A stretch of DNA of 64,000 nt. Source: Yamagishiella unicocca (lineage: Eukaryota; Chlorophyta; Chlorophyceae; Chlamydomonadales; Volvocaceae). Shown here piece after piece: positions 34,301 through 45,263 of this stretch. How positions within the stretch are numbered: the stretch's first letter is position 1; every line of letters starts with the position of its first letter. The notes below the pieces were generated by a model. It worked only from the letters and a program-made list of their open reading frames with translations, did no database searches and was not told the DNA's origin. The stretch spans positions 496,001 to 560,000 of the forward strand of contig BDSL01000025.1 in the NCBI GenBank assembly GCA_003116995.1. The letters are read 5' to 3'. A program made the translations under genes and the position numbers.

Positions 34301-35653
34301 TCCCGTGATGGGGGCGGCGGCGCCGCCACACAGGACCCACGTCGCGTCCACCGTCCTCGTCTGCGGCGGCAGCGCCTGCGCCTCCGTCAGCCCGTACCGC
34401 GTACCGCCGTCGGCCGCCGCCAGTTGCGCAACCACGTGCGCCGCCATCGCGTACTGGACGCAGGGGCCGGACAGCAGCGCGCGGGCACTCGCCATCATGC
34501 GGTCACCTGCGCCGCCGCCGCCGCCGCCGCCGGCGGTGCCGGCGGTGCCGCTGCCGGCGGTGCCGCTGCCGCCGCCGCTGCCGGCGGTGCCGGCGGTGCG
34601 GTGCCTCACCGGCTGCATCGCGGGCAAGCAGCAGCTGTCAGCGTCCGAGGGTGCCGATCCCAGCATCACCTTCAGGCATTCGAAAGTGTACGACAGGGTG
34701 CGACTTGCGAAGGCGGCGCCGTAGCCGCCGCCCTGCTCGGACCCCGCTGGCTCCTGGGCGGCGAGCCAGGAGGTTCCGTCGTCGCCTGGGAGGTTGCGGC
34801 GGCGTAGGCCCTGTGCGCCGCTGTTGGCGTTGGCGCGCATCGTCGTCGCCAGCACCAGCGACCTGGTGCAGTGCTCCATCACGTGGCTGCGCTCAACGGC
34901 CTTGAGCATGGCGGCGCCGCTCATCCGCTGCCCCAGCCACAAGTCGTCTTCGTCTGAGGGCATCAACCAAGCGATGTTGGCGATCAGCGGCGGCAGCGCC
35001 GCCGCTGGCATCCAATACGAGTCGGCCAGCTGCTGCTCGTCCTCCCGCACTGCGGCCATCAGCGCACTGATCGCAGGCAGCACGTCCATACGGACCGCCA
35101 GGGTGGCTGCTTTGCGGGCGGCTAGCTGCAGGGTGGCGCCCTCAGCGGTCTCCAGCGTGTTGATCCGAAGGAGGTGGCAGATGAGCAATCCGAGGTGCTC
35201 CAGAAGGTTCCCGTAGACGCGCCATTCGCCGGTTTCCACCAGCTTTGCCTTGGCTTCGGCATCTCGCTCCGCCAGCGCCCGAAGCGGGAAGGCGTGCAGC
35301 TGGAGCATCGCGGCGCGACTAGCCGGCGGAACCCACACAACACGCACGACGGCCTCGATGTCTGTTGCCACTGCCGACACCATTATTTCAAGAAGCTGTT
35401 TTGACGAGGTGGCGGCGTCCGCAAGCTGCTCCAGCGGCAGCAGCGAGTGGAAGGGAAGCGGGCGGCGGGCGCGGCGGGCGGCGGTCTCGGTTGCGTTGGA
35501 GGCCGCGGCCTGAAGGCACGCCACGCACTGTCGCGCCTGTTGATCAATATGCAGGGATGAAAATGCCGCGCCATGATGCCGCTGTGGTTGTTGTTGCTGT
35601 TGCTGTTGCGGCTTGGAAGGCGGCTGGGCCGAGCTGCTCCCACGAGGCGCCAT
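31367..35653 (-). CDS. Large MYND zinc-finger protein
   Basis: Two exons, 35653-33751 and 33012-31367, join in phase 1 to give 1182 aa. The start is the ATG of MAPRGSSSAQ. The long N-terminal part is helical and Ala/Leu-rich, with Gln-rich and Gly-rich inserts, and has no domain I can name. Near the C-terminus (about 1113-1160) is a MYND finger: CSNPGC, then CSGCGRAWYCGAECQRAHW and GHKGEC, with the expected Cys/His spacing. The protein ends in a poly-Gly run. MYND fingers bind proline-rich partners. Volvocine genomes carry many large proteins of this plan, mostly of unknown function, so no role is assigned. The intron (33750-33013) carries a telomere-like tract and a perfect inverted repeat. 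Confidence 0.86.
33414..33461. repeat. Perfect 14-bp inverted repeat in the MYND intron
   Basis: AGAACATATGTTTT (33414-33427) and AAAACATATGTTCT (33448-33461) are exact reverse complements with a 20-nt loop. The AT-rich block stands out from GC-rich surroundings. Confidence 0.9.
33567..33735. repeat. Telomere-like CCCTA/CCCTAA tract in the MYND intron
   Basis: About 170 bp of CCCTA, CCCTAA, CCCTTA and CCCTCA units. On the sense (minus) strand it reads as closely spaced GGG runs (GGGTAGGGT and similar) starting about 15 nt after the donor at 33750. The units are irregular and do not match the Chlamydomonas-type TTTTAGGG repeat. Confidence 0.92.
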
Positions 35654-36773
35654 TTCCCGCCAAGTTGCGCGTGATCAGCACAGCTTCGGGGCGCCACAGC
35701 TAAGCTTTGTGCATCCCTAGCAATGAGGATGTATCAGCCGGCACAGCCGGGAAGGCCTCAAAATGGGATCCAGGTAGACGACCAGTCCCTGTCCAAAGCT
35801 GCGATGCCGGTACCAGCTAAGCCTCACCCGGTACGCCTCACGGTAAGGAGTATGCATAATAGGTAGACTAAGCTCAAATACGTATAGACCTATTACTCTC
35901 CTACTCACCTAATACGGCGCGATTATCCTGTTGCGCTACAACTTGTGGATGTGCCTATCAGGCCTATATATGCCTAATACGCTTACAGACGAAATACGTG
36001 TACCGTCTTGTTTTGCCTGCTACGCTCTGGCCAGGCTCTTGCCGACTAGGGCATGCATAGCTACTCTTGGCACACGATATTCGGTAGTGATTTATCGCTT
36101 GAACTTCTTGTAGCTGGCGCGACGCTGTGGCCGCGGGTCGCTCTCGACGACCTTACGGTTGACTTTGTTTGACGCAACGGCCAGCACCGCTGCCGCACAC
36201 GGGCAACAGTCATTAACTTGACTTGCTTACCCTTGTAAGCACTGAATACAAGCAAAAACATTATGACCTCACAAGAGGACGTCATTCCGGAGGTCTGCAC
36301 AGCAGCTGACAGCACCGTCAGTTACCGGTACAAACGGCGGCAGCGGCCGACGTTTTCCATTACCAGCGTCACTGCACGCATGATGTACCTGATCAACGAG
36401 GTGATGGGGAAGGCTCTGACTGCTACACTAAAGGAGCTAGCAAAAGGCACGTGGAAAGTCGTAACGTCGGTACCAAGGGTACCCCCCTGTGCCCCCAACC
36501 TATTACACGGGTGCAGTCGAATCCCCCTCTGCTTTCTTTGATGCCCCGCCATTCTGGACCTGCGTGCTCCCTCGCTTATTGCGACGCAGGAGTGTGAGGT
36601 GGCTCTGCAATCCCTGCGCGCTGTGTCTGGCGATTACATGCAGCAGGAGGTTGGACTGGCGCTTGCGGATGCGCTGCATTCTGGCGACGAGCTCCTGCGG
36701 TATTGATGCAAGCTTACCGCGGAGTATGGGGTCTTAGACATGCCTGCACAGTTACCAAATGGAGTGGCATAGG

Positions 36774-37080
36774 TGCAACCGCAGCAGCAGGTGCAGCGGC
36801 CCCCAAGTGCGTAGCGAGGCGGGGTCTCTGGCGCCCATGCGCCTACTGTACCGGCAAGCGCGCAATCGCAGTTTATGTGCAGCACCGTGGGGAGGGGCCA
36901 ACTGCGGCGCGCATTAGGGCACGGGGAACAGCAGCCACCCAACCACCTGAAAGCACGGGCTCAACCACAGCAGCAACCGCAGTGGCCCCCGACTGCGGAG
37001 CATGGCCTGGGCTCTGGAGCGCATGCCGGTACAGTACCGGCAAGGGCGCAACCGCAGCAGCAGCAAGGTGCTACACTGGA
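36774..37080. repeat. Degenerate duplicated segment of about 190 bp
   Basis: A segment with CAACCGCAGCAGCAGGTGCA and a later CTGTACCGGCAAG recurs about 190 bp downstream with many changes (CAACCACAGCAGCAACCGCA, CAGTACCGGCAAG), followed by a third partial start. Confidence 0.6.
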
Positions 37081-39526
37081 GGCAAGGGCCCACTGTGGGG
37101 CGGCGAATTGCTTATAGGCGGGACCAGCAGCGGTGCAAGGGGCAGCATGTATCGGTTGGAGGAGAGGCTGCACTGTGCGCACTGTGCGCATCACGTTACT
37201 CACCTACTGCGTGCTGTGTCACCACTTACGCTGCAACAACGACTACGTATAGCCCTACGGGGACGTAACTTGCACGCTTTCACGTCACTCTCCTGGCAGT
37301 GCACCGAAGAGGTGCTGAATTCGTCAGTAACATAGTTTCGGTGTTTCTTAACGCCTCATCAATTGGCACGACAATGCGTTTGCGCTTTACCTGTCCCCCG
37401 ACGCATCAGTTGCGTCTTATCCTATGCCAGCAGAGAGGATGGGAACGTTGGTTGGCGTCGGACGCTATGTACGGAGTTGTCCTGGCACCTCTCCACATGT
37501 TCGGCAGGCAGGCTAGACCGAGACAAACGAATTTCCTTTTGCGAAGTGCATCAGGTGCACGCAATTTTGCATCCCCTGTTCTACGCGAAATCGCCAGCCA
37601 GCTTGCAGGGCGAGAAGCGCCGTATGCGGGGCAGGGGGCACGCAGCCGACAGTGTCCCCTTTTTACGCCTCCTCCTTTCGGGCTGGTTGATGGCCCGTTC
37701 CGGGTAGGGATCTTCTTGGGTCTCAGTTGAGGGGTTTCTGCTCGGCTTATTGAAGGCCGTTTGTTCCGGCTGAGAGGCTGCTTGGGCTGCAGTTGGTGTG
37801 CTACTGATTTGGGGGCCATTTGGGTACTCCCCCTGGGTGGTTGGTGCCGTTTCTTGTCCGCTGGGACCCTGTCCGTTTGGGGTTTCTGGTGGATACCGTA
37901 CCTCGGTCGACTGGTGTACTCTTCTTGCGCCTCCTTCAGTCTTAAGCAATGCGTCCGATGGCCCTACCTTCTGGTCTTGGGCCCACTGTAACTGTTAGTC
38001 CATGTGAGATACGGCCCAGCGCAGGGCAAATGCGGGCAGAGGTCCTGAACAATGCAGCGACTAATCAAGTACAGAATTATGCGCAACGGCCCGCTGAAAC
38101 GCCCCCGATTGAATCCGATCAACTTGAAGCATGCTTCTGCGGTCGGCGTGATGTATGGGCGTCGTAAAGGTGGTTCGCACAGGCTGCTATTTGCGCGGGC
38201 TCGAACACGCTCGGAAGTCCATCACGCGCTGAGACATGATGGTGACGGTGTGCTGCTACCGGTACTGCCCTCTCATCCGCCATGAAGTTGGAAGTCATTG
38301 TTCAAGAGCATCCGAGCGCGGCAACGCAGACGAGGCGACAGCCCAAAACTGGCGACGAGGTAGGTGATCACTGCTGTATTCACGGGCTGCTACACGTTGC
38401 TACCTACCGCACTGTCGCGCGCGGCGCCGTGGCCCCCCCCCCCCAAGCATCGAAATCGAAGCCAATGTGGGTGCGTACGAAGAGGGGTCAAGGCGGGCAC
38501 CGTACAGATTCCCGCTGCCGTACATGCAAGGCTGGAAAGGCCGGCATGGCCGGGCTCCCGCCGTCCACATCACGGAACTCAGGACGCCACCACCTGGCTG
38601 CCATGCCATGCCGCACAGCAGTCTTCACCTGTCGCGGACACTAGGTGTAACACTAGTACATGCTGGGGCATGACAGCCCCGCCTCCATGCGCGGTCGGGC
38701 GAAGTGGTGGAAAGGGAAGCGCCGCCGGCTTTTTAGATCGCCACAGCGAGCGTGTAATAAATACACGCCAAATTCATGCCAATGTGTGGCGCCGCCGTCT
38801 CGGCTTCTGTATTCGTGAGACTTTAAAAGTAGTCGAGGCGGCGTGACCTGCGACCCTGCCAAGCTGCAATAGCTCACGACGCCTCGCCAAAACCGCGCAC
38901 CTCACCCCCCCTTCCGTGCGCCCTTTCCTCTCAAGGCCCCCTTCCGTACGGCGATATGTACAGCAGTGTACTGCGAGTGGCGGTATCCCACGACGGGAAT
39001 GGCAGCCCAGGCATACATGTGGGAACCCACGATAGACGCCCGCCCAAGCGATGAGCTATTCTCCCCCCTGCTCACATTGTCATGTTGGCTGCGTGACCCC
39101 AAAGTTCGCCCACCCTTCGCCCAATCTAGGCGCCACCACGATTGATAACAACGACAACCCAAAAGCCGTTTTGCGCAAACCCATGTCCTAATCCCGCGCG
39201 CAACTCCTCAGCGCCCGCGCTCCCAAACCAAATCACCCGGAGGTCGCCCTCTTCACTTCACCGTCGGTGGGGAGATCCGCACGCACCCTCCGCGCTCGCT
39301 GCCGCGACCTAGGGAAGCGCGTCGCCGTTCTTGGATGCTGTGCCGCCGCTCAAACAGCCTAGGGCGCTGCCCCAAACCGCGCGCACCTCGCACCCGGGAA
39401 CAACCACGGCGAGCGAAGCGTATCGCTGCCGCCGCGCTCCCCTGCACCCCCGTGCCCTGCACTTACCGTCGGCCGGGTACTGCAGAGATGGGCGCGTTAT
39501 TTGCCGTTCCTTGTTGGAATAAAAAT

Positions 39527-39562
39527 CACAGACAGACAGACAGACAGACAGGCAGACAGACA
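39527..39562. repeat. (CAGA)n microsatellite
   Basis: Eight to nine CAGA units with one change (CAGG). Confidence 0.95.
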
Positions 39563-39895
39563 CGAAAATAATGGCTGACCGTACGCCGCTTGTACCCGCG
39601 ATGTACGACGGTAATTGTACCCGCGATGTGCGACGGTAACCCGCACGTCAGGAGGACATCGCGCGACCCCCCTCAAGACGACGTGCCGCGCTGAGCGTCT
39701 CGCGTCGTCATCGCCGCCGTCAGTCTTCTCTCAGCTCATGTGCACACCTCGCCAGCATCATCCCGGTGGTGCGGCCCGCGCCAAGAACGCCGCCAGGGCT
39801 GTCCAGACCACGCCCACTAACCTAGAGGCTAGTGCCTGGTTAAGAGTCGCCTGTCCCCCTACGGAGCAACGGGTTCCTCCTCACCCCCTTTCCTT

Positions 39896-42800
39896 TTACG
39901 GAGCTGGTGAAGGAGCCGAGGCAGAGGCCGGCTGGGGAGCGGGAGCCGGGTGCGCCCGCTTCATGTGCACCGCGAGGCTTGCCGAGCTAATGCCAACCGC
40001 CGCGCCGCACACGGGACACATGACCGGCTCCGGCTTGGCCTTTTTCAGCTGCTGCGGGACGTAAGAGTTGTCGCCGTACAGCTCCCGCTCGTACGATAAG
40101 AGCCGGGACATGAAGCCGGCGTTAGGGCAAGCCACTGTCCGGCAGGATCTGGGGGTTGGCGGGGTGGTGTGTGGGGGGGGGGGTCGAGGGAAACCCGTGG
40201 ATGTCCGGAAAAAAAACCGTTTAAAACAGAAGTGGGGGGGGGATAGTGGTGGTGGTGGTGGTGGTGGGTTACATAAAAGAAAACCGATGACTCGACATGG
40301 TAGTGGTGGTGGGTGGTGGAGGTGGGGTGGTGGCGCAGTTGCAGAGGGAGAGCTGGGGGCGCGCAGCGCAGGAGGGCAAGTCGTGTCGGGCCGTACATAC
40401 CGTTACATGGCTGGCAAACCATTTAAATTCAAGAACGGCGTATGTGTGTATGTGAGGCCAGGGTCCTGCCTCGCGATGCGCTGTACAGGCGCAGTCCTGG
40501 GGCCGCGCGGCGTAACCCCGGTGACCCACACGCCCCCCTGACGTGATGATTTGGGTTTGGAAGGCTCGCTTGTTTACGTAAAAGCTATTCCCGGGCTAGT
40601 CCGTACAATGTTGACGTGATGCCGTTCCGCCTGTTTGCGTGACCCACCTGCCTTGTCCGTACAATGTTGACGTGATGCCGTTCCGCCTGTTTGCGTGACC
40701 CACCTGCCTTGCGCATTCACCAACATGCGCGACACCCAGGCTTCACGCCTGCCCTCCTGTTCCGACTTGTTTACGCAGCGCACATCTGCATGCACACGCC
40801 CCGCCAGCCATGCGCACGCACACGCCCAGCGCACACGAAACATAACACGGCCGCACGCGGCGCCCTGCCTCCCCGCCACGGGCCTGCCGCGCCCCTGCCT
40901 GCCCACTCACTTCACGTGGTCGAACGCGGCCTTGAGGCGCCACCGCCTGACACGCATCAGGTAGGCTAGCACCAGCGTCACGGAGCGGCTCTTGCCCTCG
41001 GAGCAGTGCACCAGAACGTTACCGCCAGAGGCGTGGCAGGACTGGGGGGCCGGGGGGGAGAGCGCGGAAAGGTCAGCAACAAGGGCAGGTGGGCCGGGCA
41101 GGACTGGATGGGCGTCACTGAGGAAACTGAATATTCCAGGGAGGACAAGGGAGGACCCGACGAGGTGGGAGGCAGCGGGGAGCCGTCGGGACGATCCAAG
41201 TATTCAGGAACGGAGGGTCCGGGAATGGAGCTGCCGGCACACCGCACGTACGACTTCGAACATCGGTGCGCTAGGTACGAGCTAGCCCATGTTCGCACGC
41301 GCGTGCATGCAGCGCTACCGAAGCGCCGATGGCAATCCAATCGCGAAAGGGCAGACGCCCCCGCTGCAAAGCGAACGCAACCAACCCCTCGCGAACTTCT
41401 CCAGCACGCTACGTGTCCCAAGCACCGGCCTCCAACCAGGCCTTCCTTCGAGCCTAGTGATTCCTCGTTGAGCAATGCGCGCACTTCTGCGCGATCCCCT
41501 CGCGACCCCATCTGCGGCTCCCCCACCGACGGTCACATGCGTGTCCCAAACCTATTCGCCTCCGGCTAGTTTTCGCCGCCCTCCGCCTCCTGTGCCGCGT
41601 AACTGGGTCTTCTCGCGCCCCCCTCCCTCGTCCCCACCTCGATGAAGTCCGACACGTCGCTGAAGTGCTGCGAGATGTCTTCGTCGTCCACGTCACGCAG
41701 CGGGACCCGCACCACGATGAAGCCCGTGGTGGCGGGCGGCAGCAGCAGCTCCTGGAGGGTGGGAGGGTGGTAGGAGGAGGGCGGCAGGGGGGTTGGGGGG
41801 GTGGGAGGGTGGGGGGGTGGGGGGGTGGGAGGGGCGATCGCAGCAGTCAGGGAGCTGAGCTGAGCGGATTGAACGTGTGGGACTTCCCATTCCGAGCGTG
41901 GGGGTCGGGCCCGGGGGAGTGCGAGGGACTCTGCCGGCTTGCGGCGCGTTCTCCAGTGACTGCCGCCGACACCGGCGTCACGGGGCGGAAGGGGGCTGCG
42001 CAACCTGCTGCAGCCAGCCACTGCAGCCGCCAGGCGCTGCAGCCGCTACAGGTGCCTTACTCGCCACCGGCCATACTTGAGTAGGTGCGGTTGCCGTGCG
42101 CTGCCCACACGCCCGGAGGCCGCACTCACGGCACCCCCACAGCCAGCTCAACAAGCAGACTCCACCTTGCAGCCATCATCTAGTTACGCTCATCCACGCA
42201 GCTCTAGCCTGTCGTCGGCCTCTCCTCCCCATCCCACGTTCTCCTCCACGTTCCATCGCCGGTGCCAGCAACTTCTTCCACGCCCCCTCGCTCTATTCCC
42301 CCCTTCCTCCGGGATGGGCTGGGCTGGGAGGTCGCCAGGCGTCAGGGCGTCCCCCATCGCCATGTCCCCATTCGCCACCCCGGTTCTATGTTTTGCGCAC
42401 CTCACTCTACCGCACATTCGTTTCTTTCTCTTACCTTAACCGACCGTCGACGGTCCAGTTTTGCGGCAGTCAACCCAAGCACAATAGCATGTGCGCGCGT
42501 CCAGTCGCCGAAGGCTATGCACCAGCTACGCTTCCCATGCCGAGTTACCGGTTCTTTTCGGTAACCGCCCCACCTCGTGTAAACGGTATTTCTCGTATCC
42601 ACGAGTCTTCCTCGAAACCCTACCTCGCGTACCGGGTCTACTCGCCGGGCCCCCCACCTGCCTCATGTAACAGGGTCTACTTGCCGCCCCCCACCTACCT
42701 CCGTCGCGTTGACGATGTGTGTGATGCCCAGGTGGCGCAGGATGTGGTGCGAGTCAGCGGACACGGCCCCGCCCACGAACAGCCCCGCGGGCGGCTCCAG

Positions 42801-45221
42801 CACCCGGCTAGGCTTCTGCGCCGCCGCCGCCTCCTGCAGCACCTGCAGCCGCCGCAGCATGTGCTCCAGGCGAACCTGCGTCGCGCACACACGTGCGTCC
42901 GGTAGCCGTGGTCATGCTGGTGGTTGCGGTGGTGGTTGCGATGATGGTTGCGGTGGTGGTTGCGGTGGTGGTTGCGGCGATGATTGCGGTGGTGGTTGCG
43001 GTGAAGGGTAGCAATGGTGGCAGGAGCCGCAGTTCGAGTGTCTGCTAGCTCTTAAGTGTTTTCACCCCTGCCGACCCGCCAACTTCCTAAACGGTTTTCC
43101 TTTCGTACACGGTATTATCTTGCAACCCGCCAGCTTCCCCACCCCGACTCGCCTTGAGCTCGTATGTGTCCACAATGGGGTGGGTACCGTCCAAGAAGCC
43201 GGTGGTCAGCACCCGCTCCAGCTGGTGGCGGCTCTGCCACTCGCCCACTGCGGCCTTCAGCTCTTCGCCCCGGGTCCTGGGGGAAGGGCGAAGAAAGAGA
43301 GGAGGACGCAAGGGAGGGCGTGCGGTGCCACGGCAGCAGCAGACGTCGTGTTTCATTGCTCGGCGCTCCGAAACCGAGCCGTGCTCGTACTGCAAAACTA
43401 AGCACGCGGCACCGCACCCGTTGTCCTCTGCCCCCGCCTGCCCTGCCCCGCCCCGCCCCGGCCACCTGAACAGCTCCTTCCAGTGCAGCACTCGGTCGCT
43501 CAGCAGGTCGTCTTTGCGGGCCTCGTTGCTGATGCTCTTGAGCGCCAAGGTCAGGCTCATGTCCGACTTGAGCTGCGGGGGGCGATCAGTCCAATAGATG
43601 GGTATTGCCGGTGGCCGCTGAGACCGTACAACTAGGGGCGGGGGGGGGGTAAGAGAGGAACACCCGTGGCTCCTACCCACCCACCCACCTACCCGGGCAC
43701 CTAACACCCACCCCCAACTTACGACCTTCGGCGTTCGTATCCCCAACCCAGTTCTCCAGCATGCATCTCAAAACGTCTGTCCTAAGCGGTTTTTCCTGGC
43801 ATGCACGGGTCTTCCTCGAAACCCACCGACCTGATCGTAAGGGCTGGCGTGGTTCGGGCTGGCACGGATCAATAAGGCCCGGCCAGCGCCTCCCGGCGTC
43901 CCGCGCGTCGACCCGAATGCTCCCCGCGGGCCCCCGCCACCCGCGAGGCCGCCTGCGCCTGCGGCGCCTCGCCCCCCCGGATGGCCGACGAGCCTCCTGG
44001 CGGTTTGGGTGGAGCCGGACCTGCCGGAGGCCCCACTGGCAGGGCTGGCGGTGGAGGTGGCGGTGGAGGTGGCGGCGCCGCCGGCGGAGGGGCCGGCGGT
44101 GGGCGTGTGCGGAGTCGTCATTGCGGAGGAGGAGTGCGGCACGGCGCGCAGCGGCGAGTGGGTCGCCGAGGACCCGGCGCCGCCCGAGGCGGTGGTGAGG
44201 GGCGTGGAGGGCGCCCCGCTTAGGGCGTGGAGGGACTTGGGGGTGTCCAGGTGCTGGCCGGTGATGTGGAAGGAGAAGGGCGTGGAGGGCGTCTCGCTGG
44301 TGGCAGAGGCGGCGCTGGGGGAGGCCTCCCCGCAGCCCAGCTGCGGCTGTAGCTGGTGTCCAAGCGGGCTGTAGCTGGTGGAGCCGGCGGCGGGCGCGCC
44401 GGCGACGGCGGCGGGCGAGTCGGGGGACGGCGCCAGGGAGGGCGGCGAGGACAGCGAGCAGTGGGTGGTTGTATCGGCGCCGGAGGCATCTGAGGGATTG
44501 GTGGTTCCAGGTGTGGGTTGGGGTTGCTGTGCGCCGGGCGGGTGCACCGGGTGGAGTGGCTGGCTGGAGGCCAGGGTCATGAACGCTCCGGAGCGGGCGG
44601 AGCTCGCGCGCGGCAGCGGTGGCTTGGGAGCCGTGGGGTGGGCCGCGGCGGCGCCGCAACCGCCATGCACGCCGCCGCTGCCGTGCGGCTTCAGCGAGGA
44701 AGCACTGCCCTGCTGGGCGGCCGCCGCGGAGGGCACCGGGCCCGAGTGGAGGTGCTGCTGCGGGTGCTGGTGCTGCTGCTGCTGCGGGTGCTGATGGATG
44801 TGGTTGTTATGGTGGTTGTGGTGGTTGTGGGGTTCGGAGACGGGCCCCTGCAGATGGGAGCTGCCAACGCCGCCGCCGCCGCCGCCGGTGCTGCGCACAG
44901 GCACGTGGTCCAGCGGCGATGACGGCCGCTGCATCACCAGCGCCGCGTCCGGCTCGCCGTCCGAAGGCGGCAGCGTCGGCGTCAGCGCCAGCGGCTCCAG
45001 CACCGGCGAGCGGAACTTGGGCGTGGCGGGGCTCAGGTTCTTGCGCGGCGAGTTGCTGCGGCGCAGGGCGTTGCGGGGGGAGCGCACCAGGCCGAAGCTG
45101 CGGCTGTGGCGCAGCGACTGCGTGCCGCCGCCGCCGCCGGACCCCGCTTCGCCGCTGTACGCCAGGCTGCGTACACGCAGGCTCAGTGCAAGGCGCGACG
45201 GCGAGTTGCCGACAGACCGGC

Positions 45222-45263
<42 letters not shown>

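Larger units (their letters stand above)
35654..39895. other. Intergenic, no confident gene
   Basis: This 4.2-kb stretch lies between the MYND start and the PHS1 stop. A plus-strand ATG frame at 36263-36541 (MTSQEDVIPEVCTAADSTVS) and a nearby frame at about 36543-36706 (LIATQECEVALQSLRAVSGD) read like protein but have no family I recognise and cannot be joined cleanly. A minus-strand Pro/Gln/Glu-rich frame at 37581-37949 resembles retroelement ORF1 text. Part may be old transposon sequence. Confidence 0.35.

Noticed and set aside
34010..34807. 265-codon plus-strand ORF
   Set aside because: Shadow of MYND exon 1, which has a clean ATG and an in-phase second exon bearing the finger.
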